Part shown: positions 38,201-53,700 of the stretch, piece after piece
How positions within the stretch are numbered: the first letter of the stretch is position 1
How the letters are laid out: each line of letters opens with the position of its first letter
Source: Sacculina carcini
Taxonomy: Eukaryota > Arthropoda > Thecostraca > Sacculinidae
Direction: 5' to 3'
Assembly (NCBI GenBank): GCA_916048095.2
Contig: OU696575.1
Location: 8,067,001-8,131,000, forward strand
Length of the DNA: 64,000 nucleotides
Program-made: the position numbers and the translations under genes
Notes under the pieces: generated by a model
What the model was told of the DNA's origin: nothing
Database searches by the model: none
What the model saw: only the letters and a program-made list of their open reading frames with translations

Positions 38201-41200
38201 CACTTGTTCCCACCAGTGAGGAGGGTGGCTAGACACCCAGCAGGACTAAAAATAAAACCTGTCCAAGGGTGAAAGAGCTACTCGCTAGCCAACGGCCATC
38301 TAGCATTTATTTTTATTCCTTTATATCCTATGATTTTTTTTTCTCTTTTTAATTTTCACTTTGCTTTTTTTATCTATTCCCATTATATATTTTCTCTCTT
38401 TCCATTATGTTCTCTATTACATTACATTATTCATATATGTATATGTGTATGCATGTGTATGTGTATATATGTGCGTGTGTTTGTGTTCGTGTACATGTGT
38501 TTGTGTCTCTGTATGTATTCAATTTTGCAAGCACCCATGTACTTTCTGTAAATTTTTGCTCCTTATTTTTGTCCCCACACCGCTCTGTGTCTACACTTTC
38601 ATTACTCTGCTCCTGGTCGCGCCTTTGCCATCGAAAGCGCGCTATATCAAATACATGTTGTTGTTGTTGTTGGTGCTGTGTGAAAAAATTACTTTCGGGC
38701 TCCAGTCGTTCCCCAGCTCATCATCCAAATAATTCATACTAATGATCACTGAATCCCACCCAATTCACACACACACGCACACTCTCTTTTGCTGTAGCCG
38801 TCACGCTGGTTGGCTGGTTGGGTCGCGAAATATAGTGCCCTTATTTCAAGTATTTGTGTTGCGAAATATAGTGATTCTATAAAAATAAGGAGCAAAAATT
38901 TACAGAAAGTACATGGGTGCTTGCAAAATTGAATACATACAGAGACACAAACACATGTACACGAACACAAACACACGCACATATATACACATACACATGC
39001 ATACACATATACATATATGAATAATGTAATGTAATAGAGAACATAATGGAAAGAGAGAAAATATATAATGGGAAGAGATAAAAAAAGCAAAGTGAAAATT
39101 AAAAAGAGAATAAAAAATCATAGGATATAAAGGAATAAAAATAAATGCTAGATGGCCGTTGGCTAGCGAGTAGCTCTTTCACCCTTGGACAGGTTTTATT
39201 TTTAGTCCTGCTGGGTGTCTAGCCACCCTCCTCAATGGTGGGAACCAGTGGGGGAGACGGTTTAGTCGCCGACCACTCGACTATGAGACTGGTTGTACTG
39301 GGCTACACAGTACCAGTAGCAGGAATTCTCCTGACCAGACCAGACAACATTTGGATCTCGGTGACAAAAAGATATATGAACAATGCACATACAAGATTCC
39401 TTCCACCATTGTGAATAATTCATTGGAGTTGGCCATATTGCAAGTCAATATAAGATCGCTGAAGCAAAACTTTGAAAAACTGAAATACTTACTCTCCAGT
39501 TCAATGTTTGATATTATCCTATTATCAGAGGCTTGGATTGATGACTGCTCATCTAAATTTTTCCAGGTTGATGACTATGATTTAGTGACCGCTTCGCCGC
39601 ACAAAGAAAGAACGAGGGGTAAAACATCTGCCATTTATGTGAGCAAAAACTATAATTACATGGTCAGTGACAAGTATTCAAGTGGCACAGAGATTGCCTT
39701 TCAGGCAGAAACTATTGAGCTTTTAAACCCGAATCAAAGAAATATAGTGTTTATCTCTGTCTACAGGTCTTCCTCTCATCAGTCTTCCCTTTTTCTGATT
39801 TTTTAGACACATCACAATTTGACACATTGCTTAATGATGAACTAGTAGTTATTGGCGGTGATTTTAACATTGATATCTTGGATAGGTCGTAAACAGATTT
39901 TATTGATCTCATGGCTTCTAAAGGATTCTACCCAACAATCAATAAGCCGACTCGTATAACACAGACATGCTCCAATCTGATGGACAACATATTCATCAAC
40001 AACGCGTCTCTAGTCTCTTCCAGTGGCATAATAACGCCTGATATCAGGGATCACCTGCCAACTCATTACACTGTGACGTGCAATACTGTTTCACCCACAG
40101 CATTGCATCAAAACAGAAGATTATTCAATATTAAACATGCTGGCTAATTGATACAACAAGTCAGATTTGAGATGGACAAGTTCTATGAGATATCAGAAGC
40201 TGAAAAATGTGCCAACTTCCTCCTACAAACATTTTCAACTCAAATCGACAAATTATCAAATACTAAAAAGAACCTGAGGAAACATCCGCAGCAGCCGTGG
40301 ATTGACAAAAAAATTTAGCAGACATTAATCTAAAAAACAAATTACATCTTAAATACGTCAAGAAACGTAAAAAGGAGGGCTTACAAATATTAAATAAAAT
40401 TCCCAATAGATTAAGAAGCCAATTACATTTGGCAAAACATAAATACTACCTTGAGCAACTTAAACGTCATCATTGCAATAAACGAATGATGTGGAACATA
40501 TTACTAACCCTAACTAACGTGAAAAAACCAAAGGAGATTTTACCGTCCTGTTTTATACACAATGATGATTTACATGAAACCCCAACAGACATTGCTGAAG
40601 AATTGAACATGTATTTTATTAACGTTAATCTTAATATAGCAATAAATATGCCGCTTACCAACTTACACCATAGTATGTTTATCGATCATTTAAAGTCGTG
40701 TGAAAGCAACAAATTCGTGTTTCAAACTGTTCCAAATCTTGTCGTACACTCCATAATAACTCAACTGAAGAGTGGCAAGAACGCGCATGACGGTCTCACA
40801 GGTGAAATTCTAAATCGTATTGTCTCATCATTCCTCACCGAAATTACACACATGACTAACTGATGTATCACACAATGTATCATGCTTTCCGAGTACTTTC
40901 AAAATTGCGCGTGTTATTCCAAATTTCAAAAATGGTAATACGCAAAACTCTATTAACTACTGACCTATAACAATTTTAACGCCCATGTCTAAAGTACCAG
41001 AGAGAATTTAATATAATGAGGTTGTAGCGCGGTGTATCAGCAAGGCACCGCTGCCTACAAACCACGTGGCTGCACTCTTTCCGCTCTCTCCAGAGCGCTC
41101 ACGCGCTGCTGGCTTGCAGGAGCATCGCGCCACTGGGCGTGGCTTCAAGCGTTTGCGGACGTTTCCGCCAGGCGCCGCCACGGGCACTGGCTGCGGCATC

Positions 41201-44200
41201 TGGCGTGTTTGTGTATGTGTGTGTGTATTTGTGTGTATGAGGCAATCTGGCAAATGTAAGAGGCAAATGAGGCAATCAGGCAATGAGGCAAATGTAATTC
41301 ATCAGTCGTCAAATAAACTCTCGCGAGAGTACTGTGTTTCGCTGGTGTAGCGAGGCGGCGCGATGCCTAACATCTCAGCATTGCGCCGCCTAACGACTCC
41401 GCTACAAGGTCATGTATTATCTTACTACCAATGATCTTCTATTTGACTTTCAATTTGGTTTTAGAAAACAACGACCTACATATATGCCAATCGGTCTTTT
41501 AAACACAGTCACACAGTCGACACACTTGAGTCGCGTGATGTCGGGACAGGCGGAAGAAAGGTGTGAACCTGCACAATGACCGCAAGTAGCGGCATTGGCC
41601 GGGCATCTGTCAACATTGAGGCCCAAGCCACAGCAGCGTGAGCACCGCGCCACCCAGAATGGAGTGTATACGCGGCAGCAGCACAAGTGGACGTATAATC
41701 CTTCACCGGCAGCAGCGATTCGTTGCCTCACCTCAGGTGACACTCCGAGAACTGCGTCAGTGCGGCCGTGTTTCGTATTAGCCACGATAAGCAGCTTCAA
41801 ATCCGAATTGGAAACATCGCGCAAAAAGCTCTTCTTCTCACGCAAGGACGTCAGTAGCTCGTCGGGGTTAGAAGGTGGAATGTTGACTATTGTGATTTTG
41901 GGCAGCAGAGAACCACTGCTACCCTTTTCAGGTTCAGCTACCACCACATAGTCAACTTTGTCTTGGATGGATTTTTAGCAGCCACAACCGCTTCTTTGCT
42001 TGCACAATGCACCACCAAGCTCCCAGACGACGTCTTCCGAGCCTGGGAAACAAGCACAGCACGAAGCGCCTCCTGCACGATGTCAGTATTCACCGGTTCT
42101 TTGTCTTTGCTCTTAATCACAACAGCGAAAGACCGGGGTAGCGGCTCGTGTCCCTGGTTGTCCTGCACAGCAATAGTTTTAGGAGTGCTCGGTCTGCTGT
42201 CCAGTTCTGACACAAGTAGGTCGTGAAATGAGTTGAGCCGACACTGCACGATGTCTGACACCACTTCTGCCGTCAGCGGTGGGGCGCGTTTTGGAGGCGA
42301 CAGGCGAATCGCTTCTTGACACGTCAGGCATACCCAAAACACACGGTGCTTGCGGATGGCATTGAACGCGGGTGTAGAGAGGCCAGCGCAGGAGACGTGG
42401 TAAGAAGAGCGGCAACACTCGCAGACAATTTAGGATGCAGAGCCCAAGAGTTCACCACAGGTGCATGCCCGAGCAGAGGCACAGCGAGGAGCAGAGGGCG
42501 ACGAGGCCATAGCGCACATAGTGAACCAGTAGTTACACACGCGCACACAAACACAAGGACTAACAATCCAAGTGTACAGAGATGACCAGACAAACACGGA
42601 TAACGCAAAAACACGACCGAACACGGTGAGCTCGGAAACACAACGAATAATAATCCTTAGAACCTAATAATTTTTTTTAGTCAGCTGAGGGCCAGAATGA
42701 AATACAGCACGTAACACACGCTGAAAAATGGCGAATCAGCGTTTAGAAATTTTGACTGGCTGGATGGCTATCAATTCAAATAACACGGTTAATCTTCTCC
42801 ACGCTCTCACGGTCAAATCCCAAAACTTGCGGAAACAAAATTTTGGTAATTTGGATGAAAATGACTGGTTCTCTCCACTAACGAAAAATCAATTCTGTCG
42901 ACCAAGAGAAACCTCAGGAAAGCACCAAAAAAACGGGCAGCAATGAAAAAACGTACACAATCTATCACAGTTGACTAGGCACTCTACTAGAGCTGCAACA
43001 ACGTATAACAGCCAGCTTTAAGTTTCCTTAAATCATTCAATAGGCTGTCCAATATAATCAATCCAATAAGTCATCAAATTAGCTGTATTTTATATTTTAG
43101 ACATTTTAACCTGTTTTTATCCAGCCTACGTTTTACTACTCTCAACTATTTGTCCTGTCTTCTATGACTTTTCATTTGTACGGGACGTACGCAAAGGCTT
43201 TTCAGCAACGAGAATTACAGCGCACGACTGCACTTGTCATGAAGTTATGCTGCTGCGTGTCAACACCGCCTTGATGAATTTTTACATCTTTGGAGCATAC
43301 CGAAATCCAGACAGTAACGACTCTATCTACGAATGTCTCTTGTCAGCCATGTCAACAATTCAGGAGAAGGACACCAAGTCAGCATTTGTATTTGTGGTAG
43401 ACATGAACGCCCATCACCGTGAGTGGCTCTTGTCGACATCTCCTACAGACGCTCATGGTAGAGCAGCATATGATTTCTGCAACATTTCTGGCTGCTCACA
43501 AATGGTGTCCGGTCCCACACATCAAGCGGGAAACTGTTTGGACTTGGTTATGAAAGACGTCTCAGATATCGTGAGTGTAAGCGTGGAAGCTCCAATAGGA
43601 AGTTCAGATCACTCGTCGCTGTCCGTGAAGTTGACATTGAGACAGAAGGTTTCTCCTTACACGATTTCAATGCTCGTGCACATGAAGAACAATGTTGACT
43701 GGGTGAAGGTGAATGATTAATTGAAAGCAATTAAAGTTTCAAATCTGCAGCAGAAGGAATTCACCATCGATGCATTGAACAAATACATTACCGATGTCAT
43801 CTCAAGGAGAGTGCCTACTAAAAAACTACGTTTTCGCTCTGATGACAAAGCCTGGTTCACCAACGAATGTCGCAGCGCACGTGAATCCAAACAGGAGGCT
43901 TACCACAAGTGGCTCCAATCACGCTCAGCCGATTCATGGAATGTCTACACTGAGGCCAGACGGCATGCTGAGCATGTGTATTCAGAAGCGGAAACACGTC
44001 ACTCAAAGAAACTTGCTGAAAAGCTAACATCTGCCAATGACGCCCACAAATGGTGGTCAACGATGAAATCGTCAGTGTTTGGACATGACCTGTCTGTCCC
44101 TCCTTTATTTTCAGCGAACGGTGAGCTCAAAATCAACCCAACAGAGAAGGCAGAGTTGCTTATGGATTACTTCAATACCAAGCAATGTCAAGGATCCATT

Positions 44201-47200
44201 CCGTCTGACGATTCATCTGTCCTCGCCCCGAAAATAAAAGGCATTGCCTTCCGATCAAAAGAAGTGGCGAATCTCATGAAAGACCTTGATGCCCACGGAG
44301 GAACAGACCCTCTGAATATGTTTCCGCTATTTTTCAAGAACACGGCAGATACTCTAGCTCCGAAGCTCAGTGCTCTTTTCAGGCGCTTGATGAAGACTGG
44401 TTCGTTTCCATCATGTTGGCGGGTTGCGAATATCGCGCCCATACCAAAAGGAACCAATTCAGCTGATGTAGCAAACTACCGGCCGATATCAATTACGCCG
44501 ATTCTGTCCAAAATATTCGAGCACTTGATATCTTCCAGACTGTCCAAGTACCTGGAGAGCAACAATCTGCTGTCGGAAAACCAATTTGCATACCGCAAAA
44601 AAACTCAGCACGACTGACGCTCTGCTTACTATCACGCATGAGCTCCAGTAAGTGTTAGACAAAGGCAGTGAAGCCTGGATTGTGCAGTTGGATTTCTCGG
44701 CAGCATTTGACCGTGTGAGCCACCAGGGCTTGTTGCAAAAACTGAGAATCATTGGAGTCGGCGGCCGTTTGCTAAGTGTTTTGCATCAATTTCTATCCAA
44801 TCGCGCACAACGTGTTGCCATCGATGGATCATACAGTGGCTGGCAGAGCATTGTGTCCGGTGTCCCGCAGGGAAGTGTGTTGGGTCCTATTTTGTTCAAC
44901 ATTTACACCGCTGACCTGAACACAACCACACGCAACCCTGTATATGGATATGCTGATGATATCACCTTGATGGCTGTAATTTCATCTCCTTCGCACAGAC
45001 CACAGGTGCGTCAAACGGTCAACGACGATCTCAGCAGCGTCTTGAAGTGGTGTGAGAGGTGGAATATGATGCTGAACACCTCGAAATCTAAATGCTTGTT
45101 GGTTTCTAGGTCACGTACCGTTCAGCCTTCACATGGAGCTATCCTCATAAATGACGCCAAACTCAACGTGTGTGATGAGCTCAAAATATTGGGAGTACAT
45201 GTAGACTCAAAGCTGACGTTTGAGAGTCACATTCGGAAGCTAGTTTTTTCGGCATCGCGGAAACTGGGAATTATAAGAAAGGCATATCGGATGTTCGGTA
45301 GCAGCACAATCTCAAAAAGTTGTTTTCGCTGTTTCATTTTGCCAATTCTGGAGTACTGCGCCCCCGTGTGATCTTCTGCTGCGGATTGTCACCTCAATCT
45401 CATCAACAGAGTTGTTAGAACTTGCAAGTTCCTCTGTGGTGACTTGGTTCTTGGTGATCTTTGCCATCGTCGAAAGGTCAGCAGCGTGTGCATGCTGTAC
45501 AAGATCAAGCACAACAACCATCATCCGATGAGCAAGTCAATTCCTGATGATTTCGTGGCAGCAAGAAGCACACGGTTTACATCCAAACAGCATTCCCAGT
45601 GCATGGCTCCAATTCGTTGTCGTACAAAACAATTCCAACGTTGCTTTCTTCCGGCCACTGTGTCTACTTGGAACACGTTGAAGGAGGAGGCTTTCTCGCA
45701 GAACAATTTGAACAAATTCAAGGCCAAAGTAAATGAAATGCTACTGAAAGAGCGGAATTGACTGTTGAGTCTTATTAATTGTATATTTATTCATATTTAT
45801 TGTTATTTATTCAAGCTTATTGATATATATTTTCTATTTATTTATATTTATTCCTATTTTACTCTCTATTTATCACTATTTATTATTGGTTGTTGTTATT
45901 TATTAAATTATACTTTTACTCAGTGTTGGCTGTTGTTGTTTATTGAATCATATTTATTGTTGTTGCTGTTTATTGAGTCATATTTATTATTGTTGTTGTT
46001 TATCAAATTATATTTATTGTTTTTGCTGTTTATTGAATCATATTTATTGTTGTTGTTGTTTATTGAATCATATTTATTGTTGTTGCTGTTTATTGAATCA
46101 TATTTATTGTTGTTGTTGTTTATTGAATCATATTTATTGGTGTTATTGTTTATTGAATCATATTTATTTGTGTTGTTGTTACTTATTGAATCATATTTAT
46201 ATTTATTGTTGGATGTTTCTTATTGAATCATATGTATTGTTATTGATTGTTATTTATTACTTATTTATTAATATTTATTCTTATTTATTGATGGCTGTTA
46301 TTCACTGAATCACATATTTATTGTTGATTGTTATTATTTATTGAGGAACGTTGGCGGAGTGACATTATGGATTGTTATCGGATGATGGTTTATTTTTTAT
46401 TGTTATTTATTTATTATTTTCTTTCCAACTCTCTTTCTAGACTTTTTTCTCTTCGAACTCTCTTTCTCTCTGAATCTTTTGGGCGCTTCCGGTACATGGG
46501 GCCACCTTAGGGTGGTAATAGTGCTTGCACTCTTCCCATGCTACTGGATTTGCCTGTAATTATTAATAATAATAATAATAGCATTCTATCTGCACGAAAA
46601 ACTTATATTACTTTGGACTGCAAATACATCGATTAATATATTAATTACTCTTAACTCCCAATGACTACATTCATTAAAAGCCGTAAAAATGCATTTAGAT
46701 TAATGTTAATGCACTTGATACATTAAGTATATTTTATACTTAACACTGATTACACTTTGGTTCACATGCAATATTTCACCTTGAATATTTCTCGTTGGGT
46801 ATTTCACTAGCATATTTCACCTTGAATTGGTTTTATTTCTGTCATTCCTATACACAATGCAATCAATGCTGATTGTATCAAATGGAGGCAACAATTGTGA
46901 TATGTACAACAATCTGAACGTTCAAGATATGTCTGTGTAAGGAGTTTGCAAACAGGTGTATTATTTTATCAAAATTTACTCAATGACTAGATGAGTGGTG
47001 TGTGGTCTGTGAATGTGCGATATGTGATGATTTCATTTGTAAATTTGGCTCACACGAAATCTATAAAAATTTCACCTTGATTTTGTTTGATTTCTGTCAT
47101 TCCAATACACAATGCAATTAAAGCTGATTGTAGCAAATGGAAACAACAATTCTCATCGGAAGCAATACGTACAACATTCTGAACGTTCAAGATCTCTTTG

Positions 47201-50200
47201 TGTAAGGAGTTTGCAACCAGGTGCATTATTGAATCCAAATTTACTCAATGACTAGACTGTGTGTGTCTCAATGCTGTGTGGTCTGTAAATGTGCGATATG
47301 AATTCATTCATTGCCTTTGAACACCTATGTGTGCACTATATGACTCAATGACTCTGCTCCAATGGATGTTTCATCCTTGGGCCCCTCCCAATTCACCTAT
47401 ATGTCAGTTACTTTCGAAATGTACTTCATCAAGATATCAAACCGTAAATATATTTATACTTCAAAATCTTTAATTTTGAGAGTAAAACATGGAATATTTT
47501 TTACGAGATTTATTGAAATTCATAGTACATTGACATATATTCGTAGAACTGTAGTAGTCGCCATCTCCTAAACCACCTGACCGATGATGAGATGTTGTGT
47601 CGAAAGCAAGTGGCGAAGAATAATATGACCAGCAATATAATAATAATATTATGGGTTATTTTGACGCTGTCCAGTGAAAAGCTTTAGTGATGACCCAACA
47701 CTGCTAGAGATGCGTTCCATAAAATTGCTAAATACTTTTTGAAGCGTATGACAAATATTATTTTGTGACCAAATAAATTCAATATAGATGACGTTTCATC
47801 GTATTTATTTTACTCACATATCACACTGGTTTGATCAATAGCCAACAAGACGATGCAAATTATTATATATTCAGTGGCACACCGAATGAGACATGATATC
47901 ATTTGTTAAGAATCATAGGATGCTTCCGATTCCATGACAATCCCTTTCCCGTGACACAGATGTAAGTCATTTGATCCTGCACTTATGATCACGTCTTAAG
48001 ATGAGTATTTCAAATGACCATGCTCAAGGTTTTCCATAACAAGCATTTCAATTTTGTCGCAGCTCTGTGTACTACGCTGAGGTGAAACATTGTCATCAAA
48101 CACTCGCGGATGAGCTGCAGTTTTTCCCTGAGCCTGTACACAGTAATGACATACATGTGTTATTGATTTTTCTAGCACAGATAGATGAAAATTTGAGCGT
48201 ATTTTGCAAGACGGTTTTATGATTGGGGATGTGAGGATGATATACACAATTATATTATATTACGACCTACACTCATTAGGTGTATAAAAATTATCACGTG
48301 ATGGAATGCTGAAGAAGAATAGGACAGATAGATGACATGTATAGATTTAACAATAAATAAAAAAGAAGGACACCTGGATAACGTTAGAAAATAGAAGAAC
48401 AGGATCAGACGACGAATCGTTTCATTCGATCAGACGACGAATCGAATCGCCAGGATTTTTCCGATGGGGGGGGTGGGTGGCTAGGGATAAGGTTGTGGGG
48501 GGCTAAGGAAAAAGTTGAGGAGGCTTGGCGAAGCATGAAGAGCTACACTCGAACGCTGACTACATACTATTATAGTAAGGGACTGAGGCACATTGATTGA
48601 CTCCTCGAACTTGAGCCAAAATTACAGGACTTCATTTACAGTGGTAAGAAATTTTAATATCCATGAATATGATTTTTGGGGGCCTTAGGGGGGCTTGGCA
48701 TCTATGCGGGGGGGGTTCCACTACCCCAAGCCCCCATTGGCGCCGCCACTGCATCAAGTTAGGAATGAAGCTCGGAAATAGCAGTTGAAGTAACACCAAG
48801 AGGCTAAACAACGAATGAGGGTGGAAGGATTTTCAAGGTCGAAAGCGGAATACAGATCAAGGACAACAAATAAAACGGTGCAGCATGTGGAAGTGGAATA
48901 AGACATCATCACATTGACAAGAAAAAATTGACAAGAATCGAGGAATTGGCAGATGTAAGGACAAATCTGGAAGAAAATAGAGCACTCAATTAGCCATGAG
49001 GAAACACAGAGAAGATATATTCGCTTAGAGCACATAGATCCAGCGAAGCTTTTCTTAATATGATGAACAGTAGCGTGCTCATCTGCCAAAAAACGGCATA
49101 AAGGAAGGAATAATTATAGAGGAAATGAGGAGATAATGAGGAAATAGTTTCAAATATTTCATAAAAATTTCAGGAATCAGTCGGTAATTGCCAATTTGAG
49201 GTATAACAAGATATTTTTTTTCCTTTTTTCTTTTTTTTTCTTGATTTACAGAAAATATTTTGACGTACCATTGTATGTAATTTTCGTAGATGGATATTTA
49301 AGTATTTCTCATAACAAGACCACTGTCCTATTCACTTGTTTATCCACATAATGTATGCATTATTTACTGTATATTTAGAGACAAGCATATCACAATGATA
49401 TAATATTATAAATTACAAGCAAATTCAGTTGCATGGGGAGAGTGCCAGCACTATTACCACCCGGCTATCGCCCCATGTACAAGAAACACCCAAAATATAT
49501 AGATATAGTAGAAGAAGTACAAGTCTATTAGGGAAATCTATTACGATAATCGCACGTTAAATACTCTATTAAATATTAAATAATTAAATAAATAGTTAAT
49601 CTATTAAATTATATATTAAATAATTAAATAAATAGTTAATCTATTAAATTATATATTAAATAGTTAATCTATTAAATAATCGCACGTGTATATCAATGCA
49701 AGGCGATTCACCAAACTATAGACTAAGGATAATACTTGGCAACTTCAGTTACATCTTCTGTGGGTGAGCTGGCGACAAAAGAATTCTTCATTGTAGTCAA
49801 TTGTTCTGGTTGAAAATTTCCGAATCCGTAATTGACGAGTCCTTCATTCAGCTCTGTAGGTTCGTCCTCGTCTGGAGATCATTTACAGATACAATGAGAA
49901 TGTATCGGTGTGTTAGTTTAGCTCTAAGTTTAGGGTATTTTTAGCAAAAATGCGCAGCTTAGTTTAAACTAGTAAACTACTTTAAATATTTGGTTAATGT
50001 CAGCATTAACACAAATAAAAAACAAATATGCCGAATCATTAAAAAACAACAAATATGCCGAATAATTAAAAAACAACAAATATGCCGAATAATTAAAAAA
50101 CAACAAATATGCCGAAGAATTAACACAATCATTGCATGTCATATGACAGTGCGATTTAATTTCATTACCTTGTACTAAAATCAGATTACCAATGATTATC

Positions 50201-50693
50201 AGTTGAAACGTGTTATTATTATTCTTATTATATTTATTATCATCATTATACTAATAGTACTAGTTATTATTAGTATTATTTTCATTATAATAATACTACT
50301 TATTTTTTTTATTATGATTATTATAATAATAAATATTATTATTCTTAATATTTTTATATTTATTGTTCATCACAGCCAAACAAAGCATGGTGAGAAGAGT
50401 GCAAGCGCTATTACCACCTTGAGACGCTCCATGCATCGAAAGCGCCCAAAATTTAAAGAGAGAGAAATGTGAAAATTGTAGTCAGGGAAAATGAAACGAC
50501 AGCTAAATGAAGGTGAAAACAAAAGAACAAACAATGAATCATACGAAATGATCAAATCTAAAACCTAAATAAGTGTATGTTTAACGTGTAACAAGCATAT
50601 CCATATAACTTAATAGCGCAAAGTCAATATGAATCGCAAAATGATAATGAGCTGAAATATATAAATGAATAAGCTAATCTAACTAGAACTAAG

Positions 50694-50725
<32 letters not shown>

Positions 50726-53700
50726 CTAGCATTTAAGCCCGCCCGTTGTGCGGAACGATTCATAAAATGAAATTCATATTCATAAACAATTATATTCATG
50801 AAAAATTAAAATTAAAAAAGAAAAAATGTAAACTCATAAATGTCTTACTCAATATAAAAGTCTAAATGTGAATATTTTTATTTTCATTTTGACAAAATAT
50901 TGTCCCTGAATCCGCCTCATATTTAAACCTGCCTGTTGTGCTGAATAATTCAGATCTCATCCATGAAACAATGAAAAATGACTACACTTTTTCATCATAA
51001 TGTTTCCAAAATATATTTAAAACTTAACATCACCGTCTAGCATTAAAACCCCCCATTTGTGCAGAACGATAAATAAAGTAACCTTAATATTGAAATATTA
51101 ATATTGAATAAATATAATGAATATTTATATATTGATTTAATATATTGAATATTAATATAATGTTCAATCTTAATTATTAATATTGAATTAATAAAAAACG
51201 ATTAGATATTAAAAAAGAACAAGTAAGCCCATAAAAAGTCTTATCCAATAGGAAAGTCTAAATATGAATGTATTTATTTTAGATGTGGCAAAATATTCTC
51301 CCTCGAATAGCCTCGTATTTAAACCCGCCCGTCGGGCGGAACTATAAATAAAATATAATGAATCAAAAAGCAAAAAGCTTATCCAATAGAAAAATATACA
51401 TTTGTAAATTCTTGTTTTAATTATTGACGAAGTTTTTTCCTTCAACTGTGCTCAAATTCACACCCGTCCTTCGTGTGTAGTAATTCAGAAGTGTAACACT
51501 ATCAAAACAATGAAACCTGTCATCTCTATAATTCCAGATTTATGCTTCCGCTAAACAGCATATGCATATAGTTGGCATTGCATGATATTACAACCCAGCA
51601 ACTATGCAATCCTTATGCAAATTAAGCGTATGCAACTTAAAATTAAACCAATTAAATTACATAGTAAAATTCAGTAGTTTACTTTGTTCCCAGTAGCATT
51701 TTACCCGCCCGTCGTGCGGAACCATTCATGTGTAAATATTGAGGACAATAAAGCCTTTCTATTCAGTATAATCTATCATTAATTAAACTGTACGCAATAA
51801 AACCACACCATCCATGCTTGGAGCTAATATGATGCATTCTTAATTGTGATTGTGCTTCAGTGAAATTTAATCAGTGTATATTCATGTGTAATCGCAAGTG
51901 CGCACAATAGCTGTCAAACTGGCAATTTGTCCTTTTGAATTAACACCGCCGTAACTTTCTTCAAATACACTTTGGAAAATTAAACATTATAGCGCATTGA
52001 AAAAAAAAAATTTCCAGCACGATGGTATACTTTATTTTATTGTGTGACAAATAGTTCCTGAGATATAGTAGAAAAAAATTAATTTAAGTCGCCCGGTGTT
52101 CAAGTGTAATTTTGGATGTATTTGAGAATTTTGCCAATTTTACACGTTTATTGAATCATTTGTTGGTATAAATTATTGCTTATCTTGTAGAAAAACAAAA
52201 ATTTTCACACAATAGTAGAATTTTTATAGCTGTAGCATTGCTGGTTTAGGAGGAATAGATAGCGGAATATTGACCAAAATATTCACGTTTTTTGTGCTAA
52301 TTTTGCCTTTTTGACTTTGTCATTTTGACTTCACACCGCCGTAACTTTTTTAATACACTTTGGAATATTAAAACCTATACCGTGTTGTAGAAAACAAAAT
52401 TCTCAGCATGATGGTATTATTTATTTAGATGTGTGATAATTAGTTTTTGAGAAATAGAGAACAAGTATAGAAATTCGGACGCGTGTAGTTCAAATGAAAT
52501 TTTGAATGTAGATTGAATTTTTTTCCATTTAACATGTTTTATGTTTAATTTTTGGTTAATAATGATAACCTATCATGTAGAACAGAAAATTTCCTACAGA
52601 TTGGTATAATTTGTATAGTTGTACCATTGCTGGTTTATGAGAAGTAGATTGCAGGATATTGACCAAAACTTTCGCATTTTTCAGAGATAATTTTGTTTTT
52701 TCATCGCTATAACGTTTTTATTTAATTTTTCAAATTTGAAATTTAACCTATCGTGTAGACAAGAAAATTTCCTACTTAATGGTATAAATTTTTATAGAGT
52801 ACGCTGTGGTCGCCGAGTAGTAGCTGATCGAAATTGGACAAAGGAGGGTTGGACACACAGACAGACAGAGAGACAGACAGAGGATCTCTTTTATATATAT
52901 ACTAGCATTAAAACCCGCCCGTTGTGCGGAGCAATTCATAAAATGAAATTCGTATATAATTTATAAAAAAATATGGCAAATTAAGAAGGAAAAAAGGTGA
53001 ACTCATACATTGTTTATCAATTGGAGTCAAAATTAAAAAAAAATATTTCAATTTTAACAAAATATTTTCCCTCAGCCCTCCTCATATTTAAACCCGCCTG
53101 TCTTGCGGAATAATTCAGAACTCGACAACGAACCGTTCTGGATCTTGAAGTTAAATCCGGTAGTTTTATATATGAATTCATTCTACACGGTGAAATTGAA
53201 CGTCCTGTAGCAGCAATAACACGCAGCTGAATTGTTACGATGTACTGCGATGAAACGACACGAGCAAGTGAATGAGTGACGATAATCTAACACAAGAACA
53301 GTACACACGTAACACACACACATACTGTAACAAACAAAAAATCTAAAATATATTACAGACAGGCGCGCGTGGGCATCACTGCCCCACGCGCGCCTACAAG
53401 ACGTCACACCACAATCGCACCACGAACAAGACTCTAAGCTCACACCGTGACACACGGGAGCACACACACACACACACACACACAGTCCTCACCCGCCGCA
53501 ACAGCCAATCAGCGGCGAGCCGGTCAATCGCTCGCCGCCGCGGGACATGCATACTCGACAAACGCATACACACACACACCGAAACAACTGCACACACTCA
53601 CCGACACAGCTATACACACTCGCTCACACACTCTCGCACGCAATATACAATTCAACCATACACGATCACATAGACACACTAACACGTTCACGCACACATA